In this document: in pieces, positions 33,093 through 41,722 of the stretch
Layout of the letters: the number at the start of each line of letters is the position of its first letter
How positions within the stretch are numbered: the stretch's first letter is position 1
Source: RYN-230 sp963834515
GTDB taxonomy: Bacteria; Actinomycetota; Actinomycetes; Streptosporangiales; Streptosporangiaceae
Length of the DNA: 64,000 nucleotides
NCBI GenBank assembly: GCA_963834515.1
Contig: CAWICB010000009.1
Location: 124,001 to 188,000, forward strand
Reading direction: 5' to 3'
The notes under the pieces: generated by a model
Databases searched by the model: none
Told to the model about the DNA's origin: nothing
What the model saw: only the letters and a program-made list of their open reading frames with translations
Translations under genes and position numbers: made by a program

Positions 33093-34016
33093 CTAGCCGG
33101 GCCAGCGGACGCCGGTGGCGGTCAGCACGTCGGCCGGGGTGGGCAGGCCGTCCTGTGCGCCGGTCCGGGTTACGGCCGTGGCGCCGGCCGCGCAGGCCAG
33201 CCGGACCGCTTCGGCGGGCGGCACCCCGGCCGCGGCGGCCACCCCCAGCCCGGCCACGAACGCGTCCCCCGCTCCCACGCTGTCCACCGGCCGCACGGTG
33301 AAGCCGGGCACGGTGTGCGGGCCGGCCGCCCCGGCCAGCACCGCCCCGGCCGCGCCCAGCGTGATCACCACGTGCCGCGGCCCGTTCCCGGCCAGCGCCG
33401 CGGCGGCGGACCGGGCCTGGTCCGGGCCGGTCACCGGCTGGCCGAGCAGCCCGCCGGCCTCCGGCCCGTTCACCACCAGCCAGTCCACCCCGGCGGCGAG
33501 CAGCGGGCCGGCCCCCGGTGGTACCGGCGCCAGGTTGAGCACGGTCAGCATCCCGGCCGCCCGGGCCCGGCCCGCCGCCCCGGCCAGCACGGCCACCGGG
33601 ATCTCCGCGGACAGCAGCAGCGCGTCGCCCGGCGCGGCCAGCGCTGCGGTGACCTCCGGCGGGCCGGCCAGCGCGTTGGCCCCCGGCGCCACGATGATCG
33701 AGTTCTCGCCGGCCTGGTCCACGCTGATCAGGGCCAGCCCGGTGCTGGCCCCGCCGACGACCCGGATTCCGCTGACGTCCACCCCGCCGTCGCGCAGCGC
33801 GGCCCGGCAGGCTATGCCGAAGTCGTCGGCGCCGCAGCAGCCCACCATCCGCACCGACGCGGCCAGCCGGGCCGCGGCCAGCGCCTGATTGGCACCCTTG
33901 CCCCCGGGCTGCAGCCGGGCTGCGGAACCGAGCACCGTCTCGCCGGGACCGGCCAGCCGCGGCACGCTGACCGAAATGTCCATATTCAGGCTGCCCAGCA
34001 CCGTCACCCGCGGCAT
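33093..34016 (-). CDS. rbsK: Ribokinase
   Basis: 307-residue PfkB-family kinase phosphorylating D-ribose at O5. N-terminal VTVLGSLNMDISVSVPRL, the ribokinase-specific GGKGANQALAAARL (about residues 39-52), the VNGPEAG motif and the C-terminal anion hole/catalytic DSVGAGDAFVAGL (Asp at about 255) are all present. ATG 34016 fixes the normal family N-terminus. It is a lone gene, not next to a ribose transporter. A divergent SpoIIE phosphatase gene starts 210 bases away. Confidence 0.85.
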   Translation of the reverse strand: MPRVTVLGSLNMDISVSVPRLAGPGETVLGSAARLQPGGKGANQALAAARLAASVRMVGCCGADDFGIACRAALRDGGVDVSGIRVVGGASTGLALISVDQAGENSIIVAPGANALAGPPEVTAALAAPGDALLLSAEIPVAVLAGAAGRARAAGMLTVLNLAPVPPGAGPLLAAGVDWLVVNGPEAGGLLGQPVTGPDQARSAAAALAGNGPRHVVITLGAAGAVLAGAAGPHTVPGFTVRPVDSVGAGDAFVAGLGVAAAAGVPPAEAVRLACAAGATAVTRTGAQDGLPTPADVLTATGVRWPG

Positions 34017-34226
34017 CAGCTCTCCCTCGTCGCGCCCTGCCCCAAATGATCGCGGCCAGCCGGCGTCCCGGCCGCCATTTCCGGAACGATCACGAAGCGG
34101 CCGGAACCGGCCGCCAGGGCTTGCGAATCTCTGGTCTGTGGGCCGCCGATAGTGCATAACTTAAGCGAATAGGACATACTCCGGAACGAGCGCACCAGCC
34201 AGACGCATAACCCGACATCAGGTACG

Positions 34227-36335
34227 GTGGGGAAGATCACTGCGCTGCTATCCAACGTCTCCGTCCGGACTCTCATCCTCGGTATCGATGAGGACGGACG
34301 GATTATCCAGCATGACCGCAACGCACCCGAGATTCTGCCACTGGACCCTGATTCGCTGGTCGGCGCGCAGCTCGGCGATCTGGTGGCCGGCCGGACCACG
34401 GCCGAGCCAGCGCTGACCCAGCTGCTCGACGCGGTCAAGGCGGGCCGGGAAGCCACCGCCGTGCTGCCCATCAACACCCGGGAAGGACGCCGGGTGGAGA
34501 CGGTGGCCAGCGTGCAGCCGATGCTCGGCGACCCGGCCGCCGACGGCGGCCGGCCGGGCCTGACCGCGCTGGCCGTGCTGCGCATGCCGCCCACCCGGGC
34601 CGAGCGGTTCGTCGACCCGGCGCTGATGCGGCACTCACTGCTCGACGACACGTTCCGCCAGATCGGCGCGACGCTCGACCTGGACCAGGTGGCCCGCGGC
34701 CTGATCAACATCCTGGTGCCGCACTTCTGCACCGCGGCCGGCCTGCTGGTGCTGGAGAGCGTGGCCGGGGGCGACGAGTTCCCGGTCAACCCGCCGGACG
34801 GGTCGCAGCTGATGCGCCGCCTCGCGGTGGCCACCGACGATGGCTCGGCCGGCTGGGACGCCGCATTCCCGACCGGCGAAGTACTGCTCTACCCGCCGGA
34901 CACGCCGTACGTGGAGTGCATGGATACCGGCAAACCGGTCCGGATCACCACCATGGACACCGACAAGGCGGTCAGCATCGCCGAATCGTGGCTGCGCCTG
35001 CCGGTGGCCAAACTGCTGGCCGGCGCGTCGATGCTGCTCCTCCCGCTGGCCACCAAGGACACCTCGCTCGGCTTCTTGGTGTGCACCCGCACGGCGGGCT
35101 ACCGGCCGTTCGACGACTACGACTCCGAGATCGGCATGGAGTTCGCCTCCCGGGCCGCGATCTTCATCGACAACGCCCGGCAGTACAACCGGGAGCGGAC
35201 CACCGCGCTGACCCTGCAGCGCAGCTTGCTGCCCACCGGGCTGTCCGCGCCGTCCTCGGTGGACGTCAAGCACCGGTACCTGCCGGGCAGCAAGCTGATC
35301 GAGGTCGGCGGGGACTGGTATGAATCGATCGCGCTGCCCGGGGCGCGGGCCGCCCTGGTGGTCGGGGACGTGGCCGGCCACGGGGTGCGGGCCGCCGTCA
35401 CCATGGGCCGGCTGCGCACCGCGATCCACACCCTGGCCACCCTGGAACTGCCGCCGGATGAGTCGCTGCAGCAGCTCAACGAGCTGATGACGTCGCTGGG
35501 CGAGCGCGAACCGCACTTCGCCACCTGCGCCTACGCGCTGTACGACGCGGTCACCGGGAGCTGCCAGATCGCCTCGGCCGGCCATCTCCCGCCGCTGCTG
35601 GTCCGGCCGGACGGCAGCGGCGAGTTCGTGGACACCTCCCCGGCCCCGCCGCTGGGCGTCGGTGAGATGCCCATCGAGAGCCGCACCCTGGAGATCGAGG
35701 ACGGCAGCCTGCTCGTGCTGTACACCGACGGGCTGGTCGAGGACCGGCACCGGGACATCGACGACGGACTGAACTTCCTGCGCGCCGTGTTCGACGGCGA
35801 CGCGGCCGGGCAGCCGCTCGATGACCTGTGCCGGGCCGCGCTGGCCGGGGTGTATGCGCACCAGCAGCGGGACGACATCGCGATCCTGATCGCCCGGCTG
35901 AGCAAGATCCCCGCCGATCACCACGCCAGCTGGTCGCTGCCCGCCGAGCTGACGTCAGCGGCCGAGGCCCGGCACCTGATCCGCGAGCCGCTGGCCCGGT
36001 GGGACCTCGACGAGCTGATGTTCACCACCGAACTGCTGGTGTCCGAGCTGGTCACCAACGCGATCCGGTACGCTACCGGCGACCTCACGATCCGGCTGGT
36101 GCTGGACGGCTCGCTGGTCTGCGAGGTGCTGGACAACTCCTCGGCACTGCCCCGGCTGCGGCACGCCGGGCGCGACGAGGAGCGCGGCCGCGGCCTGGAA
36201 GTGGTCAGCCAGCTGGCCCAGCGCTGGGGTGCCCGCCGCACCCGGGACGGCAAGATCGTCTGGTGCGAGCAGGCCATCCCGGACAAGCCGGAGGACGCCA
36301 CCGCGGAACTGGCCGGAGCTCGCGCCGAACGGTGA
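34227..36335 (+). CDS. SpoIIE-type PP2C phosphatase with PAS/GAF and anti-sigma kinase domains
   Basis: 702-residue cytoplasmic regulator starting at GTG 34227. Order: PAS-like region (about 10-115), GAF domain (about 140-320), PP2C/SpoIIE phosphatase (about 345-555; EVGGDWYES, GDVAGHGVRAA, SAGHLPPLL, VLYTDGLVEDR, RDDIAIL) and a GHKL ATPase resembling RsbW anti-sigma kinases (about 570-685; ELLVSELVTNAIRYA, GRGLEVVSQLAQRWG). Phosphatase metal ligands and the ATPase N-box Asn are intact. Such fusions combine both arms of a partner-switching circuit that frees or captures a sigma factor through an anti-anti-sigma protein. No such partner gene is adjacent. Confidence 0.88.
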   Translation: MGKITALLSNVSVRTLILGIDEDGRIIQHDRNAPEILPLDPDSLVGAQLGDLVAGRTTAEPALTQLLDAVKAGREATAVLPINTREGRRVETVASVQPMLGDPAADGGRPGLTALAVLRMPPTRAERFVDPALMRHSLLDDTFRQIGATLDLDQVARGLINILVPHFCTAAGLLVLESVAGGDEFPVNPPDGSQLMRRLAVATDDGSAGWDAAFPTGEVLLYPPDTPYVECMDTGKPVRITTMDTDKAVSIAESWLRLPVAKLLAGASMLLLPLATKDTSLGFLVCTRTAGYRPFDDYDSEIGMEFASRAAIFIDNARQYNRERTTALTLQRSLLPTGLSAPSSVDVKHRYLPGSKLIEVGGDWYESIALPGARAALVVGDVAGHGVRAAVTMGRLRTAIHTLATLELPPDESLQQLNELMTSLGEREPHFATCAYALYDAVTGSCQIASAGHLPPLLVRPDGSGEFVDTSPAPPLGVGEMPIESRTLEIEDGSLLVLYTDGLVEDRHRDIDDGLNFLRAVFDGDAAGQPLDDLCRAALAGVYAHQQRDDIAILIARLSKIPADHHASWSLPAELTSAAEARHLIREPLARWDLDELMFTTELLVSELVTNAIRYATGDLTIRLVLDGSLVCEVLDNSSALPRLRHAGRDEERGRGLEVVSQLAQRWGARRTRDGKIVWCEQAIPDKPEDATAELAGARAER

Positions 36336-36339
36336 GCGT

Positions 36340-36428
36340 GGCCGGGCCAGGCCCGGCCCGGGCGGGCCGGGGCCGGGCCAGGTCCAGGCCCGGGCCAGGC
36401 CCGGGCCAGGCCCGGGCCGGGCGCCGCT
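36340..36428. repeat. Short GC-rich repeats between convergent genes
   Basis: Repeated aggcccgggcc-type units, each self-complementary, fill the gap between the SpoIIE gene and the convergent ABC ATPase gene. As RNA they can fold from either direction, so they may act as a bidirectional terminator. Confidence 0.45.
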
Positions 36429-36435
36429 CAGCCGC

Positions 36436-37128
36436 TCAGGTGGCCGCACCCCGGGTGTCGGCCCGGATGGCCAGCTGGCCGTGCTGCATGATCCCGATCC
36501 GCTGGGCCCGGCGGGCCACCGACGTGTCGTGGGTGACCAGGATCAGGGTCAGCCCGGTCTCCCGCCAGAGCTTCTCCAGCAGCCCCATGATGTCGTCCCG
36601 GGTGCCTTCGTCCAGGTTGCCGGTCGGCTCGTCGGCCAGCAGCACCTTGGGGTCCTTGACCAGGGCGCGGGCGATCGCCACCCGCTGCTGCTGTCCGCCG
36701 GACAGCTCGGACGGCAGGTGCCGTTCCCGCTCGGCCAGCCCGACGCTGGCCAGCGCCCGGCTGGCCCGGGCCTTCCGCTCGGCCGCCCCGACGCGCAGCG
36801 GGACCAGGGCCACCTCGACGTTCTCCCGGGCGTTCAGCGTGGGGATCAGGTTGAAGGTCTGGAAGATGAACCCGATGGATTCGGCCCGGACCCTGGTCAC
36901 CTGGGCCTCGCGCATGGCGGCCAGGTCCTGGCCGTCGAAGTCGACCACGCCCGAGGTGGGCCGGTCCAGGCCGCCGAGGATCTGCAGCAGGGTGGTCTTC
37001 CCGTGGCCGGTCGGGCCCTGGATGGCCAGCCACTCCCCGTCCTCGATGACGAGGTCCACGCCGGCCAGCGCGTCCACCGTGACCCGGCCTTTCTGGTACC
37101 GCTTGGTGACGCCTGTCAGCTTGTACAT
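36436..37128 (-). CDS. ABC transporter ATPase, MacB/LolD type
   Basis: 230-residue cytoplasmic ATPase. Walker A GPTGHGKTT (about residues 39-47, with His where Ser is usual), Q-loop FIFQTFNLIPTL, signature LSGGQQQRVAIA, Walker B KVLLADEPTGNLD and the H-loop VTHD are present. It is encoded 37 bases after the FtsX-type permease gene, its obvious partner. MacB-type systems are mechanotransmitters that move lipoproteins, peptides or drugs outward. No adaptor (MacA-like) gene is adjacent. Confidence 0.88.
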   Translation of the reverse strand: MYKLTGVTKRYQKGRVTVDALAGVDLVIEDGEWLAIQGPTGHGKTTLLQILGGLDRPTSGVVDFDGQDLAAMREAQVTRVRAESIGFIFQTFNLIPTLNARENVEVALVPLRVGAAERKARASRALASVGLAERERHLPSELSGGQQQRVAIARALVKDPKVLLADEPTGNLDEGTRDDIMGLLEKLWRETGLTLILVTHDTSVARRAQRIGIMQHGQLAIRADTRGAAT

Positions 37129-37165
37129 GGTTTCCTTCTCTCGACCGTGCTCACTCGGCCCGTGC

Positions 37166-38665
37166 TCACTCGACCCGGGCCAGCGCCGCGGCGGGGCGCA
37201 GCCGCGCGGCCCGCCAGCCGCCGAACGAGCCGGCGATGAGACCGCCGGCGATGGCCAGCACCACAGCCAGGATCACGGCACCCGCGGTGACCGGCGCGGT
37301 GAGGTGAACAGTCACGCTGTGCGCGGCGTCCGCCGCAGCCCGGCTGAACCCGCCCCCGCCGGGGAACCCGCCACCGCCGCCAGGGAACCGGCCGCCGCCG
37401 AACGTCTGCGCCCCGCCCGGCGTGGCCGAGCCGGTGTTCTGGCCCAGCGACGCGGTGAGCGGCTTGGCCAGCTTCTGCACCAGGGTGGCGCCCACGAAGC
37501 CCAGCACTACCCCGGCCACCCCGCCGATGATGCCGATGACGATCGACTCGCCCATCACCTGGCGGACGATCCGCCAGCTTGGCCAGCCGAACGCCTTGAG
37601 CGTGCCGAACTCCCGCACCCGGCGGGTCACCGCGGCCATGGTCAGCAGGCTGGCCAGCAGGAACGCGGCCACCAGCACGGCGATGGCCAGCCACTTGCCG
37701 AGGTTGTTGGCCAGGCTGGCCGCGCTGGCCAGCGACCCGGTCACCTCACTGGCCAGGCTGCTCGACGTGGTCACGGTGGCCCTGGGCAGCAGCCCGGAGA
37801 TCTCTTTGGCCACCCCGCTGATGTCCGACGCGCTGGCCGCGGCCACGTAGATCGTGTTGACCTTGCCGGTCAGGCCGGCCAGCTGCTGCGCCCGGGCCAG
37901 CGGGACGTACACGTTGGGCGGGTTGCCGCCCTGCGGGACGCTGACGATGCCGATCACCTTGAAGCTGGTGCCGCCCACCGTGATCGTGGAGCCGGTCTTC
38001 AGCTTCTGCTGCGTGGCGTAGTTGGCATCCAGCACAGCCACGTCCGAGTTCGCGTCGGTGGTGCTGAACGTGCTGCCCGACTTGATCTTGCCGGAGCTGA
38101 GCGGGCCAACCTCACCGGCCGCCAGGTCCACGCCCTCGACGGTGAACGACGACGTGTTGAAGTTGCCGTGGAAGAACCCGCCACCGCCGGTGGATCCGCC
38201 GCCGCCGAATCCGCCGCCCGTGGCCCCGGCACCGGAGCTGTTGAACGCCGGTATCTTGCCGCTGACCTTCATGTCGGTCAGGCTCAGGCCGCCGGCCGCC
38301 GCGGCCACCCCGTGCAGCCGGGCGATGGACGTGACCGCGGACGAGGACAGGCTGCCCAGGTTGAAGCTGACCAGGCGGTTGACGTTGATCTTCGTGCCGG
38401 CCGCGGGCCGCGTGCCCGAGCCGACCCGGCCGCGGAAGCCGAAGCCGAACGGGCCACCGGAGCCGGCCGTGGGCGGCTGGGTTACGGTCACGTCGGTGCC
38501 CACCCCGTACAGCGAGTGCAGCACGTCGGCCTGCGCGTCCTTGACCCCGGAGGACGCGGCCGTAACGGTAATGACCAGGCCAATTCCCAGGGCCAGGCCA
38601 AGGGCTATGAATATCGCCTGGCGCATCCGCCGGCGCAATTCGCGCCGCAGATAGGTGAAGAACAT
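37166..38665 (-). CDS. FtsX-like ABC permease, MacB type
   Basis: 499-residue permease. An N-terminal helix (about 15-37; RRMRQAIFIALGLALGIGLV) is followed by a large extracytoplasmic MacB-PCD domain (about 40-300) containing Gly-rich insertions. Three C-terminal helices form the FtsX domain (LAIAVLVAAFLLASLLTMAA; IGIIGGVAGVVLGFVGATLV; VILAVVLAIAGGLIAGSFGG). A second Gly/Pro/Phe-rich loop (GGGRFPGGGGGFPGGG) lies between the last helices. It acts with the ATPase encoded downstream. Confidence 0.85.
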   Translation of the reverse strand: MFFTYLRRELRRRMRQAIFIALGLALGIGLVITVTAASSGVKDAQADVLHSLYGVGTDVTVTQPPTAGSGGPFGFGFRGRVGSGTRPAAGTKINVNRLVSFNLGSLSSSAVTSIARLHGVAAAAGGLSLTDMKVSGKIPAFNSSGAGATGGGFGGGGSTGGGGFFHGNFNTSSFTVEGVDLAAGEVGPLSSGKIKSGSTFSTTDANSDVAVLDANYATQQKLKTGSTITVGGTSFKVIGIVSVPQGGNPPNVYVPLARAQQLAGLTGKVNTIYVAAASASDISGVAKEISGLLPRATVTTSSSLASEVTGSLASAASLANNLGKWLAIAVLVAAFLLASLLTMAAVTRRVREFGTLKAFGWPSWRIVRQVMGESIVIGIIGGVAGVVLGFVGATLVQKLAKPLTASLGQNTGSATPGGAQTFGGGRFPGGGGGFPGGGGFSRAAADAAHSVTVHLTAPVTAGAVILAVVLAIAGGLIAGSFGGWRAARLRPAAALARVE

Positions 38666-38789
38666 GGGACTCCTCCGGGAATGCCCGCATCAGCCCGGCG
38701 GGCAGATCCTGATGCTGGAAAGCGGCACGGCGCCGGCGCCCCGGGCAACGTCCCGCCCGGCGCGGCGTTGCGCCAGCTAGATCATGGCC

Positions 38790-38860
38790 GTCATTCCTGA
38801 AAGGTTGCTCCAGGCCGGCTACGGGAAAGCCGTAATCCCCGGAATGACTACCGGCCTGGA
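38790..38860 (-). terminator. Complex hairpin region at the GT39 3' end
   Basis: Two interlocking inverted repeats: GTCATTCC (38790) with GGAATGAC (38841), and TCCAGGCCGG (38809) with CCGGCCTGGA (38851). They are mutually exclusive as RNA. The region overlaps the GT39 stop codon. It could end that transcript before the ABC operon. Confidence 0.35.
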
Positions 38861-40527
38861 TGGCGCGGGCCAGCGTCCCGGACGTAGAGCCGGAGCCACA
38901 GTCCCTGGATATCCCAGCGGTGCACCAGCCGGAAGCCGAGCCCGTCCAGGATCGGCACCGGCCGCGGCGAAGTCCATTCCACCACCCAGAGCCGGCCTAC
39001 CGTGGCCGCCCGCGCCCGGATCACCCGGCGGGGCGCGTACGTGCCGCCCAGCGTGCCGGACTGCTGCGGGGACAGCCCGGTGCTGATGTCGCGCAGCCGG
39101 GCCAGGCCGTACGGGTAGGCCGCCTCCAGGGTGTGCTCCCCGGTCCCCTTGTCCGGCCCGCTGCGCGCGCTGACGTTGAGCAGTGCGTCACCCGGGCGGT
39201 GGTGCCGGGCCACGATCCGGTCGGCCAGCCGGATGTTCAGCCCGTGGCCGACCGCGCTGCGCTCGAACGTCTGGGTGGGCAGCCCGATGACCAGCAGGGC
39301 GATCAGGGCGGCAGGCCCGGCGTACCGGCCGAGCGCGGCCAGCGCGGGCCCGATGAGCAGCGCGGCCGCCGGGATGCAGAACACGATGTAGCGGAATGTG
39401 TACACCGGATGGATCAGCGACGCGGTCAGCAGGATCACCGGCGGCAGGAACAGCCAGGGCAGGCACAGCGCGACCAGGCGGCCCGGCCAGTAGCGGCCCA
39501 GCGGGACGTGCCGGGCCGCGGTGTAACCGACCGCGGCGGCCACCACGGCCAGGCTGGCCAGGACCAGCGTGGTCCGGCCGAGCAGCCGCTGCACGCTGAG
39601 CAGGTCCTTCAGGTCGGGCGGCTGAATCCAGTGGATCTGGTGCAGCTGGCTGTAGCCGACCACCGCCACCGGGCTCACCGCGATGACGGCTGCGGCCACC
39701 GCGATCAGCCAGCCCTGGGCCAGGCCGCGGTCCGGCCGGCCGCGGTCCGGCCGGACCGCGGCCGGCGAGGCGGGGCCCGCCGAAGACGTGTTCCCGCCCA
39801 GACGGCGGCCGGCGGGGGGTTCCGGGGCGTCCGGGGGGCCGTCACCCCGGGCCAGCAAGCAGAGAGTGAGTGCGTGCGCCGGCACCAGCAGCAGGGCGAA
39901 CAGGTTGCCGAACCCGAGCAGGGCCAGCGTGACCCCGTACCCGGCCAGCCAGCCGACCCGGCCGCGGGCGCCCCGGCCCGGCCCGGCGTCCACCGCCCGG
40001 ACCAGGCAGTAGCTGGCCATGGCGGCCAGCGCGGCCAGGATCGCACCTTCCCGTGCGTCCTGGGCGTACGCGCTGACCGAGGGCAGGATGGCGAAGACCA
40101 GCCCGGCGGCCAGCCCGGCCCAGCCGGACACCAGCCGGCGGCCCAGCAGGGTGACCGCGTACGCGGCGGCCGCCATGGCCAGCGCGGACGGCAGCCGGAC
40201 GATCAGCTCACTGCTGCCGCCCGCGGCACGGGCCACCACCCAGATCAGTACGTAGTACGCGCCGTGCACCACGTCAACGTTGCCGAGCAGCCGGATCAGC
40301 TGGGGGAAGCTGCGGTGCACCGCGGCTAGGGTGGCCGTCTCGTCCTTGGAGAACGACGGCCCGGAGATCCGGTACAGCCCGGCCAGCAGGGTCAGCGCCG
40401 CGGGCAGCAGCGGCAGCCACGGCCCGCTCAGCTCAGCGTGCCCAGCCGGCTGCGCCGCGGTGGAATGGCCGGTGCGGCCTGTCCCGCCTGGGCCGTCGAT
40501 AACGGCCGGCTGCCCGGAGCCGTGCAA
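38848..40527 (-). CDS. GT39-like polytopic membrane glycosyltransferase
   Basis: About 559 residues with roughly ten membrane helices. The first extracytoplasmic loop contains SFSKDETATL with the acidic pair typical of the GT39/PMT_2 superfamily, followed by YYVLIWVVARAAGGSSELIVRLPSALA in family position. A hydrophilic loop of about 60 residues (about 220-280) is Pro/Gly-rich and may include a diverged copy of the GC-rich repeat. These enzymes transfer sugars from polyprenyl phosphates to proteins or lipids on the outer face. The TTG start at 40527 is uncertain. It is last in line after the hopanoid operon but with a 190-base gap. Confidence 0.75.
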   Translation of the reverse strand: MHGSGQPAVIDGPGGTGRTGHSTAAQPAGHAELSGPWLPLLPAALTLLAGLYRISGPSFSKDETATLAAVHRSFPQLIRLLGNVDVVHGAYYVLIWVVARAAGGSSELIVRLPSALAMAAAAYAVTLLGRRLVSGWAGLAAGLVFAILPSVSAYAQDAREGAILAALAAMASYCLVRAVDAGPGRGARGRVGWLAGYGVTLALLGFGNLFALLLVPAHALTLCLLARGDGPPDAPEPPAGRRLGGNTSSAGPASPAAVRPDRGRPDRGLAQGWLIAVAAAVIAVSPVAVVGYSQLHQIHWIQPPDLKDLLSVQRLLGRTTLVLASLAVVAAAVGYTAARHVPLGRYWPGRLVALCLPWLFLPPVILLTASLIHPVYTFRYIVFCIPAAALLIGPALAALGRYAGPAALIALLVIGLPTQTFERSAVGHGLNIRLADRIVARHHRPGDALLNVSARSGPDKGTGEHTLEAAYPYGLARLRDISTGLSPQQSGTLGGTYAPRRVIRARAATVGRLWVVEWTSPRPVPILDGLGFRLVHRWDIQGLWLRLYVRDAGPRHPGR

Positions 40528-40717
40528 TTGCTGTCCCTACCCCAGTGCTGTCGCCTGCCGGCATCGCGGTGCGGCAGCACCCCCGAGGGCCGGAATTCTC
40601 GTCGCTGCCAGCAGCTTATGTGCCGCCGGGCAGGCGATCCGCCGCAGACCTCCTGTCTTGACCCTTACCCGGAGAAACTTGGCCGTTGCTGGGGAAAACC
40701 GAGAACCCGCGGTGACC

Positions 40718-41722
40718 TCAGACGTTCCGCATGGCCCGCAGTGACTCGCGCAGCGAGCTGGTCGTGGCCAGCACGGCCGACGGCTCGTAGCCGCAGTGCG
40801 CCATGCAGTTGGCGCAGCGCGGGTCCTTGCCCCGGCCGTAGGACTCCCAGTCCGTGGTCTCGACCAGCTCCTGGTACGTCGGCACGTACCCGTCGGCCAT
40901 CAGGTAGCACGGCTTCTGCCAGCCGAGCAGCGAGTAGGACGGGATGCCCCACGCGGTGCAGCTGAAGTCGGTCTTGCCCTCGAGGAAGTCCAGGAACAGG
41001 GGTGTGTGGTTGAGCCGCCACCGCTTCCGGTTCCCGTGGTCGAACGCCTTGCGGAACAGTTCCCGGGTCTCGGTGACCCCGAGGAAGTGCACCTGGTCCG
41101 GCGCCTTCTCGTAGGCGTAGGCCGGGGAGATCTGCATCTCGTCGATGCCGAGGTCGTCGTTGAGGTAGTTGAGCACGTCGATGACGGTCTGCGGGGTGTC
41201 GGTGTTGAAGAACGTGGTGTTCGTGTTGACCTTGAACCCGCGCTCCTTGGCCAGCTTGATGGCCGCCACGGCGTCGTCGAACACGCCTTCCTTGCACACC
41301 GACTCGTCGTGCCGCTCGCGCAGCCCGTCGATGTGCACCACCCAGGCGAAGTACGGCGACGGCTTGAACTTGTCGATCTTCTTCGGCAGGAGCAGCGCGT
41401 TGGTGCACAGGAAGACGAACTTCTTCCGCTTGAGCAGCTCCGCGACCAGCACGTCGATCTGCGGGTGCATGAGCGGCTCGCCGCCCGCGATGGACACCAT
41501 CGGGGCGCCGCACTCGTCGATCGCGGCCAGCGCCTGCTCCACCGGCATCCGCTGCTTGAGCAGGGTGTGCGGCTGCTGGATCTTGCCGCAGCCCGCGCAC
41601 TTCAGGTTGCAGGCGAACAGCGGTTCCAGCTCGACCAGCAGCGGGAACTTCTTCTTCCCGGTGAGCTTCTGGCGCATCAGGTAGGAGCCGATGCGCAGGC
41701 TCTGGCGCATGGACACGCTCAT
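40718..41722 (-). CDS. hpnH: Adenosyl-hopene transferase HpnH (radical SAM)
   Basis: 334-residue radical SAM enzyme that joins the 5'-deoxyadenosyl group of SAM to diploptene, giving adenosylhopane, the first step of side-chain extension. The [4Fe-4S] motif CNLKCAGC provides Cys38, Cys42 and Cys45. SAM-binding SIAGGEPLMHP follows, and the C-terminal DUF3463 region includes further Cys (NCMAHCGY). Length and motifs are full. Its start overlaps the stop of the fused hpnG/ispH gene (ATGA), so substrate maker and product processor are co-translated. Confidence 0.93.
   Translation of the reverse strand: MSVSMRQSLRIGSYLMRQKLTGKKKFPLLVELEPLFACNLKCAGCGKIQQPHTLLKQRMPVEQALAAIDECGAPMVSIAGGEPLMHPQIDVLVAELLKRKKFVFLCTNALLLPKKIDKFKPSPYFAWVVHIDGLRERHDESVCKEGVFDDAVAAIKLAKERGFKVNTNTTFFNTDTPQTVIDVLNYLNDDLGIDEMQISPAYAYEKAPDQVHFLGVTETRELFRKAFDHGNRKRWRLNHTPLFLDFLEGKTDFSCTAWGIPSYSLLGWQKPCYLMADGYVPTYQELVETTDWESYGRGKDPRCANCMAHCGYEPSAVLATTSSLRESLRAMRNV

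Noticed and set aside
32910..34049. Plus-strand frame covering the candidate RNA and the ribokinase gene
   Set aside because: Most of it is antisense to ribokinase, whose motifs are complete. No ribosome-binding site or domain supports the frame.
36436..38665. Complete MacAB efflux system
   Set aside because: Only ATPase and FtsX-type permease are present. No MacA-like adaptor or outer-membrane partner is nearby, so no drug efflux role is claimed.
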